Assembly: GCA_963575745.1 (NCBI GenBank)
Contig: CAUYUJ010006513.1
Span: forward strand, 414,408 to 478,407
Direction of reading: 5' to 3'
Source of the DNA: Prorocentrum cordatum
Lineage: Eukaryota > Sar > Dinophyceae > Prorocentrales > Prorocentraceae
Length of the DNA stretch: 64,000 nucleotides
Each line of letters opens with the position of its first letter. Positions within the stretch are counted from its first letter, which is position 1. The notes under the pieces were generated by a model. It worked only from the letters and a program-made list of their open reading frames with translations, did no database searches and was not told the DNA's origin. Below, piece by piece: positions 54,136-64,000 of this stretch. Made by a program: the position numbers and the translations under genes.

Positions 54136-54950
54136 TTACACTAAAATTGACACTACCGTTATCGTAAACGTCAGTCGCATCGCCATCCTCACCCGCACTA
54201 TTATCAGCATCGTCGTCATCAACACGATCCCATCACCACCGTCGTCATCACCATATCAATGACAACCACCATCATCTAAAGAAGCGTCGACAACATCGTT
54301 GTGCCATCGTCATCGTCACTACTATCGTCACTCTGATCAGCAGCAGCACTATGAGCTAACATTCATCGTCATCACCATCGTCATTACCCTCATCACATTC
54401 ACCATATCCACAATCATGGTCACCATAGTCATCATCCGCAACCTGATACTCATCGTAATCGACATCACCATCCTCATCGCCATAACCAGTAGCATCGTCG
54501 CCATCATCACCATCATCATCAGAAACAGCAACAACAACAGCATTAGCGACGTCATCGTTATCATCATCATGTTCATGAGCATCATCACCATCATCATCAT
54601 CAGCAGCCTTATCATTATCATCATAATCATCATCAGCAGCAGCATCAGCATCACCACTATCATCTGCATCATCAGCATCATCTGCAGCATCGTCGAAGTC
54701 ATCATCGCCATCACCATCAACAACACCATTATCAGTAGCATCATCATGATCAGCAACACTATCATCATATCCTCTTCCTCCGTCTCGTAGTCAACCCTCC
54801 TCCTTCCGGACGTAAGGCAAACATCAGCGGTGGGGCTGGTGCGTTCCTCCCTCCTCCTCCTCCTCCTCGGCCTCCTCCTCCTCCTCCTCCGCCTCCTCCT
54901 CCTCCTCCGTCTCCTGGTCCTCCTCCTCCCCCTCCCCACTCGCACGCGGG
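54136..54950. repeat. Degenerate TCA repeat, then TCC tract
   Basis: ATC/TCA units with frequent substitutions at 54170-54775, then TCC at 54845-54930. The minus strand between them is unassigned. Confidence 0.85.
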
Positions 54951-55914
54951 CTCCTTCCCTGCCCTCGGTCCCTTGCTTCGCTCGCTTCCCCCTGGCGTCC
55001 GTCCCCCCTGCCCCTCCCCGGCCCGGGTGCACCCGAGTGGGCCCCGCATTCCCGTCACACAGGGGCACCCCCCAACAATGGGGTCATGGTCATGGGTCCC
55101 ACCTCAGGCACCGTCTGAACAAGACCTCTTTGAGGCCTGGCCTGGTGGCACTCCTGGCGCATCCCGCGGAGCATGTTCGAAGAGCCTGTACCTCTCGTCC
55201 CCCCCAGCCTCCCTCCGCTCCCCCCTCCTCCTCCTGGCCCCCTCCTCCCTGCTACACCCGAGCTCTCCTCCCCGCCGCCCTGCCCCCTGCCCTGTCCACC
55301 CGGACGCTGATCCAGCGCGCCCCCGCGGATGCCTGCGACGTGCCCGCAGACGCGTTGGCACCTCGGCGGTCATCGCCCCCAGCGGGGCTGTCGTGCGCGG
55401 CAGCGGCGGAGGAGTCGCCGCTTGCGGCGGCGGCGGCGGCAGCGCTGCCGGTGGAGTCGCCGTGGGCGGCGACGCAGCCTCCCAGAGCGCGGGCGAGAAA
55501 GAGCAGCAGGAGAAGGAAGAGGTGGAGGGAGAGGAGGAGGAGGAACAGGTCCCAAATCAAAAATGGCCTCGAGGAAGGCAGGGTCCAGACTCGGCCCCCC
55601 ACTGCCCCGCGCCTCCCTCGCACTTTTCCTGGTCCCCCTTCCCCCTTGTTCCCCCACCACCACCGCATCACCCTCCTTCTCCTCATTCCTCCTCCCCCCC
55701 ATCGGCAACAAGTGAAATGAGCAGAGGTTACGCATGCATGTTCATGGCCCTGGGAGACAACATCAAAGATGATGCTGTACGCACGCTGCGCGCGCTGAGG
55801 ATAACACCATCATCCTCATCGTCATGCTCCTTCTGTCCTCCTCCACCGCCTCCTCGTCCTCCTGCCATTCCCTGAATAATTCCTCCTTGCTTCCCTCCCT
55901 CCTCCTCCATTCTA
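54951..55914. other. Unassigned GC-rich DNA
   Basis: Several overlapping frames of up to 300 residues, all Pro/Ser/Ala/Arg-rich with no recognisable domain. A CGGCGG stretch lies at about 55420-55445 and CTCC-rich DNA at 55640-55700. No gene called. Confidence 0.4.
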
Positions 55915-56939
55915 TCTCCTTATAGATAACTCCTCCCTGTCGCACCCCGAGGCAAGTTGTTAGGGCGGGCCGGGCGTTTCGCCAGAGACTTCCTCACCAC
56001 TTATGACTCCTAAGTTTTAAAAGTGACGACAGCTTCACAGATAAAGAGCGAGTCGCTTTCAAATGTAGCTCTCGCCTTAACGCCGCGCACATTCGTCTTC
56101 AAAATTTGCCAGAGCTTCAAAGATTGAAGGCGGGTCGCTTTCAAAATGTGGCTCTCGCCTTGGCGCCGCGCACATTCGCATAAACAAATTGCAAGAGCTT
56201 CACGGATTAAGGGCGGGTCGTTTTCAAAATGTGGTTCTCGCCTTAGCGCCGCGCACATTCGTCTTCCAAATTTGCAAGGGCTTCACGGATTGAGGGCGGG
56301 TGGTTTTCAAAATGTGGCTCTCGCCTTCGCGACGCGCACACTCGTCTTTGAAATTTGCAAAGGCTTCACGGATTAAGGGCGGGTCGTTCAAAATGTGGCT
56401 CTCGCCTTAGCACCGCACACATTCGTTTCAACAAATTGCAAGAGCTTCACGGATTGAGGGCGGGTCGTTGTCAAAATGTGGCTCTCGCCTTAACGCCGCG
56501 AACACTCGTTCAAAAATGGTGCAAGAGTTTCACGGATTGAGGGCGGGTCGTTTTCAAAATGTGGCTCTCGCCTTAGCGCCGCGCACATTAGTTTTTACAA
56601 TTTGCAAGAGCTGCACGGATTCCCATGATCAACGCATCAGACATCATGTTCTGGAAAGATTCAGGACTATGCGGGCGCAACAGTTATGTTGATTCGCTGT
56701 GTTGAAGTCCCAAAAACGGCGTTCTGGCACGATTCTGGATCGTCAATACTCAGCAGTCAGGTTGATACGTGGCGTTGAAATTCCGAGAACAATGTCTTGG
56801 CACGCTTAAGGATCTTCAAATTGTTGTCTTCCAACGACGCAGCTCCCTCAATGGAAATGAAACGTTGTAGGGGCCTATGAAGAAGGAGTTTGGAGGGAGG
56901 ATTAATTCGAACATCGTTGATGACTCTTGGCTTTCCACT

Positions 56940-56945
<6 letters not shown>
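55915..56945 (+). repeat. Composite tandem-array element, copy 5 (longest)
   Basis: Left flank TAGATAACTCCTCCCTGTCG, AGGGCGGGCCGGGCGTTTCG and CCACTTATGACTCC (55922-56012). Seven units with markers at 56073, 56157, 56239, 56322, 56403, 56487 and 56569 (spacing 81-84 bp). Then right-flank units (GGGCGCAACAGTTATG, GTTGAAGTCCCAAAAACGG, GGCGTTGAAATTCCGAGAAC) and the terminal block (GGGGCCTATGAAGAAGG, CGAACATCGTTGATGAC), ending in TCC repeat at about 56945. Confidence 0.88.
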
Positions 56946-58190
<1,245 letters not shown>

Positions 58191-59138
58191 CGAAAGTGGG
58201 GAGGTAGACGGGATGAGGAGGAGGAGGAGGAGGAGGAAGAGGAGGAGCAGGAGGAGAAGAAGAAGCGGAATAGCTTGAGGAGGAGGGCGGGACGATCGGA
58301 AATGGAAAATGCCCTGCGCGGGGTCTGAATGATTCGGGTACGCCTAACTCGAAGAATCTGCCACCCACAGCGCGGGTAGTCCGGGAAAGCGGAGCACCAT
58401 GAGCATGGGCAGGGAGGTCGAACTCCACTACGACAGACAAAGAGTGCTGCAGGCATGCGCCGGCCTCAGCCCTCGTCGAGCTCGGGCGGCCCAGTCCCCG
58501 GAGGCACATCCCGCAAGCCTAGGCACCCGATCACACTCCATGCAGCCGTGGCTCTCGGCCCCCATGAGCCTAGCACTGGACCTCTGGTGGTGAACCAGCG
58601 CGGCGCGCGGCTCGACGAGGGATGGGCCCACGTGGCAGCTGTCGGGTGCCAGCCCGCCTGCGCGCCTCCTCCTGCCAGGCACCGCCACCCCCTCTTCGAA
58701 GAGTCGCCCCGCGACGATGGGCGGGCACGCAGTGCCATCGACGGCAGACGCGACACACAAGCCCATCGACGGCAAGCACGGCACATGGGCAGGCACGCAG
58801 TCCCGTCGATGATGGGCAGGCACACCGTCCCGTCGACACCGATACCTCCCGCCGCCTGGCATGCCTCGTCGATGGACAGGCACACGAGGCAAGCGCGTCT
58901 GAACTCGCAGACTGCGACTCTCGGCGACGTGCCACGGTGCCGCGGGCCGTCAGACGGCGTGGCCAGGCAACACGGGTTCGTGCTGGTCTGGTCGCTCGTG
59001 TAAGTTCGTCCAGAGGGGCTGCGTCGACCTTGTCAAGCAGTGCACTGGGCATCATCGTCTGCACCTCGACGTCCTGGCAAAGATTCCTGGATAGCTCCTT
59101 GGAGAGCTAAGAGGGTTATTGAATCAGAAGCCGGCAGG
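58191..59138. other. Unassigned DNA with a short GACGGGCAGGCAC-like repeat
   Basis: GGA stretch at 58213-58260. Bases 58710-58885 repeat GATGGGCGGGCACGCAGT, CATCGACGGCA and GTCCCGTCGA blocks. A minus-strand frame near 58300-58450 (VVVEFDLPAHAHGAPLSRTT) is protein-like but unrecognised. Confidence 0.4.
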
Positions 59139-59210
59139 CAGGGCTACGCCAGCTCCTCTTCAAGGCTCCCGGGCAGGCATCCCCGCAGCGGCTTGCTTGA
59201 GTTCGCAGCG
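59139..59210 (+). repeat. Dispersed repeat, partner of 46843-46905
   Basis: Shares four ordered blocks with the reverse complement of 46843-46905. See that entry. Confidence 0.6.
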
Positions 59211-60360
59211 TGTCCCGAGAGCGGTTTCCTACTCGTTACCAATTCGCGTGCCGGAAGCATTTCCGCAGCTCTTTCGAAGCTCCTCGGGAGCTCTTGCGAG
59301 GCTCCTTTCTCCCGAGCTTGCACGCTTCCCAGGCATGCTTTCCAGCGTCCTTGCCAGCGTCTCCAACAGACGTTTCACGCACTTTGGACTGCGCTGGCAT
59401 CCGGGTTTGGGACGCTACAAGTACTCGGCCTCAGAGCGCATGTCCTCCAAGCCACGGGATTACGACGGGCGGGCCGCTGACGACTCGCACGCCCACGAGA
59501 GCGACCTTGCCCATCAGCTCGGCCCTCTGGCAATCCTCAAGCTGCAGGACATTCAACAACTGATCCTCGACTTCGTTCGACAACTGGCTGTTGCCAGCGA
59601 GCGTGGGTTCCTTCGTCTGCGCCTGTAGCACGTCAAGGGAACAGCGCGCGCGATAGGCCAGGCAGCCCAGAGCTCACCTCCTTCAGGCCCGCGGTGACGC
59701 GCGTCGATATTCGACGGCAGATGTCGTTCAACTCATCCCCTCATCCCCTGGCACGAAAAGCGGCGCAAGCTTGCGGAAACCGCCGTGCGCGGTGATGCCG
59801 GGGTCTTCAAGCAGGGCGGAAGTGGGGGACGCCAGCCTATGACTCTGCTCGGCCACGGGCCGCGGAGCGACGCCCAAAGGTGCTGGTGGACCACCTGGGC
59901 TGCGACTCCGAAGAGCAGCAGCGTCGAGGTCACGGCGGAGCACTGTGCAGAACCCCACGGGGATTAAACTCGGCATTGGGCCATCGAGATTGCTAGCATA
60001 CATGCGCATGCTTTTCCATCGGCAAAGCATGTGTTTGTTTAACCCTGAGGCCACCATATGCATTCGATGGACCACTCGATGCTTCGAAATTCTTGCGTGT
60101 ACCTGAAAGATGTCTGTCGCTTTCTGGCAAGGCCGAGCGGGCGCATCTGCGATATGTAAATAGGACGACATATACCGCGGATGCAAGAAACATACTTCTG
60201 CAGCTGAGATAGGCAACTAACTTTCGATCAGGCAACTCCTGTCGGACTTCCGCGAGCAAACGCGAACAAGGACTCCCGTGACAGTGAAGCAAGCGGTCTC
60301 GAGGCATGGATGGTCAGTGTGCGTCACCCAACTCGAGTCACCTCCCAATCGCCGAGTTGA
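59211..60360. other. Unassigned DNA
   Basis: Frames on both strands are open for up to 170 residues, with no recognised domain. The minus frame at 59431-59631 (VEDQLLNVLQLEDCQRAEL) has protein-like composition, but so does the plus frame. Confidence 0.35.
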
Positions 60361-60472
60361 TTATTCCGTGGTCTTATAAGCGAGGTCGAGCTCGACGATG
60401 TTCAAAATGACCTTCCGCGCATCGGTGACCATGTGTTCCCGATCGTTCGGGGAAACGATCTCTGAAAGAGGT
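60361..60472 (-). CDS. Candidate terminal exon, unrecognised
   Basis: After an acceptor-like CACCTCTTTCAG on the minus strand the frame reads EIVSPNDREHMVTDARKV, then ILNIVELDLAYKTTE and a TAA stop. Composition is protein-like and unlike repeat translations. It lies downstream, on the same strand, of the Cys/Trp exon at 61025-61130, with a GGA microsatellite between. It could be the last exon of that gene; this is inference. Confidence 0.3.
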
Positions 60473-60714
60473 GACGTGGCGCCCCTGGTGGGCGGCAACT
60501 GTCTGGAACTTCGCCGGCAGCGCGAGCTCAGCCGAGGGCGCCATCCGCTTCCCATGGCCACCGCTCACGCCATGGGGCGTCGGCTGCGTCTGGCCAGGCA
60601 AGGCGGCCAGCAGGGGGAAGCTCCCGAAAGGGCAGGAGAGCATTGAGCCCAAATGTCTAGGGAGTGGGACAATAGCACGAGGAGAATGAAGGAAGAGGAT
60701 GAACGATGGAGGGG

Positions 60715-61010
60715 CATGGAGGAGGAGCAGGAGGAGGAGGAGGAGGAGGAGGAGGAGGAGGAGGAGGAAGCGGGGGAAGAGGGAGGGAAGGACGGAGGGA
60801 GGGAGGGAGGCAGGGAGGGACGGGGGGAAGGGGGGGGGACCAGGAGGAGGAGGAGAAGGAGGAGGAGGAGGAGGAGGAGGCTGCGGAGGAGGATGAGGAG
60901 GAGGAGGAGGACGAGGAGGAGGAGGAGGGAATGAAGGAGAAGGAGGGAGGGAGGACAAAGAGGAGGAGGAGGAGGAGGAGGAGGAGGAGGAGGAGGAGGA
61001 AACCCCACGC
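60715..61010. repeat. GGA microsatellite
   Basis: GGA and GGGA repeats with short interruptions. Confidence 0.95.
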
Positions 61011-61024
61011 CCCACGCGCCTAGG

Positions 61025-61130
61025 CGGTAGTTCTGGCAGCACCAGGCCTTCTTCTCGGCCGCCCAGGCTACTCTCCAGGAAGAGATGCCCTCCTCGCAGT
61101 CGTACTTCGCCTCCGTCGGGAAGGAGGTGT
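61025..61130 (-). CDS. Candidate exon with a Cys/Trp motif (copy 3, complete)
   Basis: The minus strand reads FPTEAKYDCEEGISSWRVAW, then AAEKKAWCCQ, the fullest of three copies. Upstream the frame is low-complexity; downstream it runs into CTC repeat. The motif has two Trp and three Cys at set spacing. Such modules recur in many dinoflagellate proteins as I recall, but I know no established function. Confidence 0.45.
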
Positions 61131-61794
61131 GGAGGTGAGGAAGTGAGGAGGAGGAGGAGCAGCAGCAGGTGTTGTGCCCCGCCTGCGTCTGCCGCTCCTT
61201 GCCCACATCGTGTCACGAAGAGAAACAAAACAAGGCGTTGGGCATGGCACTTTGTGCCAGCCCGCGCGGCTGCAACTTAGCATACCGCGCGCACTGCACA
61301 CAGCACATCACAAAGTCGCCTTGATCTGGCGGAGTACCCTGACATCAGCCTGAGGGCCAACCACCGCACGCCACCGCGTGCTCAAGACCGAAGAACCTGG
61401 TCGAGGAAATGCTGTGCCCTCAGGGCTAAAAAATGGAACGAACCGCCGCTGGCCAAGGCTACGGAGCGCGCCGGTCCCGCGCACCTCATGGCGAGAAGCT
61501 CGTAGCCGCTGGGGGCGATGTCTCTGGCGCGGGCTGCAACGTCGCGACCCTGCACAGACCATAGCATTGCGGCGCGGTCTACCCGCGGGCCCCCACCACG
61601 CCCAGGAGCAGGCTGGTGCTGTCCCGCTGCCTCCGCCGTCGGCGGTGCCACGCGGGCGAGCGTGAGCGGCTATGGCGGCGCGCCTGCGTCTGGTGAGGGA
61701 TGCACCGCCGCCCTGGGCTGGCCAACCGGCGACTAGGGTCTCGCGGAATCGGGCCGCCCCGAAAGCCAGAGCGCGAAACGACTGGCGGATGAGA
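61131..61794. other. Unassigned GC-rich DNA
   Basis: GGAGGAGGAG at 61147-61160, otherwise unique. No recognised domain on either strand. Confidence 0.35.
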
Positions 61795-61975
61795 AAGGAG
61801 GAAGAGGAGGAAGAGGAGGAAGAGGAGGAGGAAGAGGAGAAAGAGGAGGAGGGAGGAGGGAGAAGGGAGGAGGGAGAAGGAGGAGGAGGAGGAGAAGGAG
61901 GAGGAGGAGGAAGAAGAAGCGAGGAACAGAGAGTGGAGCAGGAAGACAAGAGGAGGAAGGAGGGGGAGGGAAAGG
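61795..61975. repeat. GGA/GAA microsatellite
   Basis: GAGGAA and GGA repeats. Confidence 0.95.
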
Positions 61976-62139
61976 GGGAAAGGGCAAGCTAGGTGCGCTC
62001 GCGTCATATCTGACGTCCTACCCTTCCCTCCCATCCCTGGTCATGGCGTGGATCTCCTCTCTATTCGCACAGTCAGATGTCGAGCAGGGCAATGATCCCC
62101 AGGGCGCGCTATGCATCGTAGAGCACGGCATTGCAGGGC

Positions 62140-62420
62140 GTAGAAGAGCACGGCAGAGCGTAGTATGTCAGGGCATGGCGTGGCGTTGCGTAGCGAATAA
62201 TTGCATCACAAAGCATTGCAACACAAATAATGTCATCCACAGCGGCACAGAACAGAACGTGGCGTAGCATGGCGTCGAAGATCAAAGCGTAGCATGGCAT
62301 AGCATGGCGTGGCATTGCGTAGTCAAGAACTGCATATCCTAGAATTGCAGTTGAAGGCATGGCATCGCACAGCGGAACACTACACAGCATTGCATTGCAT
62401 GCCGTGGCATGGCACTGGAA
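62140..62420. repeat. GGCATGGCGT/GCATAGCA short repeat
   Basis: Five- to ten-base units such as GGCATGGCGTGGC and AGCATGGCATAGC in irregular tandem. Related in composition to the TATGC array that follows. Confidence 0.7.
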
Positions 62421-62429
62421 ATAATGACG

Positions 62430-62600
62430 CCAGCGCGGCAGCGGGAGCACGATTCGGAACAATCGGAAGTGCGGAAATGAGGCCAGCGCTGCAGCGGGAG
62501 CACGATCGCAGAAATGAGGCCAGCGCTGCAGCGGGAGCACGATTCGGAACGAGCGAAAGCCCGAAAATGAGGCCAGCGCTTCAGCGGGAGCAACATAATG
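62430..62600. repeat. Tandem repeat with 54- and 36-bp units
   Basis: Four copies of GAGGCCAGCGCTGCAGCGGG or a variant followed by AGCACGATTCGGAAC; spacing is 54, 36 and 54 bp. The short unit lacks part of the second block. Confidence 0.85.
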
Positions 62601-62664
62601 AAAAAACACAGCGAAAATTACTCCAGTGCGACCCTACCTAGAAGTTGGAGCCCCTAAGAAAGCA

Positions 62665-63020
62665 GCACTAGTTGCTACGCTATGCTATGTTATGCTATGC
62701 CATGCTATGCTGCGCCATGCTATGCTATGCTATGCTATGCTATGATTTGCTATGATATGCTATGCTATGCTATGCTATGTTATGCTATGCTATGCTATGC
62801 TATGCTATGCTGCGCTATGCTATGCTGTGCTATGCTATGATATGCTATGCTGCGCTATGCTATGCTACGCTATGATATGCTATGATGTGCTCTGCTATGC
62901 TACTAAAGCTCGGCGAAACTAAGATAAAGGGAAGCTAAGTTAAGATAAACCTGAGCTAAGATGAAACTAAGCTAAGCTAAGATAGAATAAACTAAGCTAA
63001 GATGAGATAAAACAACGCTA
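62665..63020. repeat. TATGC pentamer array, then AAGCTAAGATAA repeat
   Basis: More than 40 copies of (C)TATG with GCGC and TGTGC variants at 62675-62905, changing into CTAAG/ATAAA-type units to 63020. Confidence 0.93.
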
Positions 63021-63660
63021 AACTAAGGGGCCGTCACTGAGGGAACCGCGGGGCGGATACTGGGGGAACCGCCCGGGGCGATTTCCACTGCCCGGCCCTT
63101 TAAGCACACACGGTAAGAACCCTTCTAGGCAGAGCCTGAGTAGGGAACCAACTCCAGGGAATCATGTGCGTAAAAAACCATACGCGGAGGAGGCCGAATA
63201 TCTTCCGGACGTCATCAGGGGAGAGAGGAGAGTAGTATTCAGATTGTGTGATTGTGGGGAGGGAGAGGGGAGAGGCCGAGGCTGAAGCCTTGGCGGGTAA
63301 GGAAGAGGGAAAGCGAGAGGCAGCACGCAGTTGGCGCAGCACGGCGCCAAGGCATCAGGGTGACACAGGACCATGTCTGCCCGTGTGGCATGTGGGCCTC
63401 ACAGCCTATTCAGACAAAGAGTGCTGGACGCGGTCGCGACGGCCGCTCCCTTGTGAGCATGCTCAGCGTATGGCATGCCCGCTTCGATCTGAAACACAGG
63501 CGTCTCACGTGTCGGAAAGCGTCTCCCCAGCAGGAGCCCCTAGTACATGCGAACTTGCGGAATACACGTAAAGAAGAAGGCGCGTGGGAACACGGAGGGC
63601 GGCTGACGTCTGCAACGCCACGTAGCTTGGTGATGGCCAGTCACGCCAGAGGGAGAGGGT
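63021..63660. other. Unassigned DNA
   Basis: No recognised domain or repeat. GGGGAACCGC occurs twice (about 63037 and 63061). Confidence 0.4.
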
Positions 63661-64000
63661 GATGTAGAGAAGTAGGAGAGGGAGACGGAGAGGGAAAAGG
63701 AGAGACGGAGAGCGAGAAGGAGAGGGAGAGGGAGAAGGGAGAAGGAGAGGGGAAAGGAGAGGGAGAGCAATTCTTGGCTGCTCTCGATGGTGTCTGGATG
63801 ATTCCGGTGGCTTCCAGACGGGCGGGAGGAGAAGGGGGAGAAGGAGGAGAAGGAGGAGGGAGGAGGAGGAGGAGGAGGAGGAGGAGGACGAAAGTAAGAG
63901 GAGGAGAGGAGGAGGAGAGGAGGAGGACGAAGAAGGAGAGGGAGGGGGAGGAGGGGTAAAGAGGAGGAGGGGGAGAAGGAGGAGGAGGAGGAGGAGGAGG
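63661..64000. repeat. GGAGA and GGA tracts to the window edge
   Basis: GAGAGGGAGA units at 63665-63770, a 55-bp unique gap, then GGA repeats to 64000. Confidence 0.92.

Noticed and set aside
54830-55875. Open frames of about 300 residues in GC-rich DNA
   Set aside because: Several overlapping frames are equally long, all Pro/Ser/Ala/Arg-rich, with no recognisable domain or preferred frame.
56010-56620. Coding tandem repeat in the composite element
   Set aside because: Unit lengths of 81-84 bp change the frame from unit to unit, and stops occur on both strands in most registers.

Overview
This window looks like dinoflagellate nuclear DNA. The best single indicator is an exact antisense copy of the dinoflagellate trans-spliced leader (DinoSL) at 15552-15573. 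A second 21-nt copy lies at 29080-29100, and three degenerate candidates lie at 2880-2900, 6891-6911 and 30187-30208. Unique sequence is visibly GC-rich, one small intron fits a GC-AG rule, host genes are sparse, and much of the window is trinucleotide microsatellite and retroelement. I cannot name the species. No bacterial operons, ribosome-binding sites, rRNA, tRNA or CRISPR arrays were seen.

Left end (1-6.9 kb): two minus-strand host genes. One is a ubiquitin-specific protease cut by the left edge, with a Cys box, a His box and a GC-AG intron. The other is an intronless 547-residue protein of unknown function. Both have the same roughly 65-bp leader element just upstream of the ATG, with a degenerate DinoSL a further 35-40 nt upstream. 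Two more leader copies lie between the genes.

Retroelements: LINE C (22.99-29.10 kb, minus) is close to full length. It has ORF1 with a zinc ribbon, then endonuclease, reverse transcriptase with YVDD, RNase H and a C-terminal zinc ribbon, and it begins exactly at a DinoSL. LINE A (12.84-15.57 kb, minus) and LINE D (30.19-32.39 kb, plus) are two broken copies of another family that share a 5' UTR directly after the leader. LINE B (8.93-10.18 kb, minus) is a 3' fragment that may belong to LINE A. LINE E (37.6-42.3 kb, minus) is a decayed endonuclease/RT/RNase H element. Most ends that can be placed run into simple repeats.

Non-coding repeats: a composite element occurs about five times, always in the same orientation, at about 16.2, 35.15, 43.2, 44.7 and 55.9 kb. 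It has a left flank, an array of 82-85-bp units and a right flank, and it leads into TCC then TCA/GCA microsatellite. A 160-bp MITE family has two copies (20989-21148 and 50591-50751, the second with a target-site duplication). A long-inverted-repeat MITE candidate lies at about 21453-21637. There are also several private tandem repeats.

Right half (45-61 kb): mostly microsatellite and unassigned GC-rich DNA. Three minus-strand exon-like pieces encode a Cys/Trp motif (DC..G...W...W...KK.WCC type), each beside a microsatellite. They could be exons of one gene with microsatellite-filled introns, but this is unproven. Very long open frames in the microsatellites (poly-His, poly-Asp, poly-Ser and similar) are not genes and are not annotated as such.
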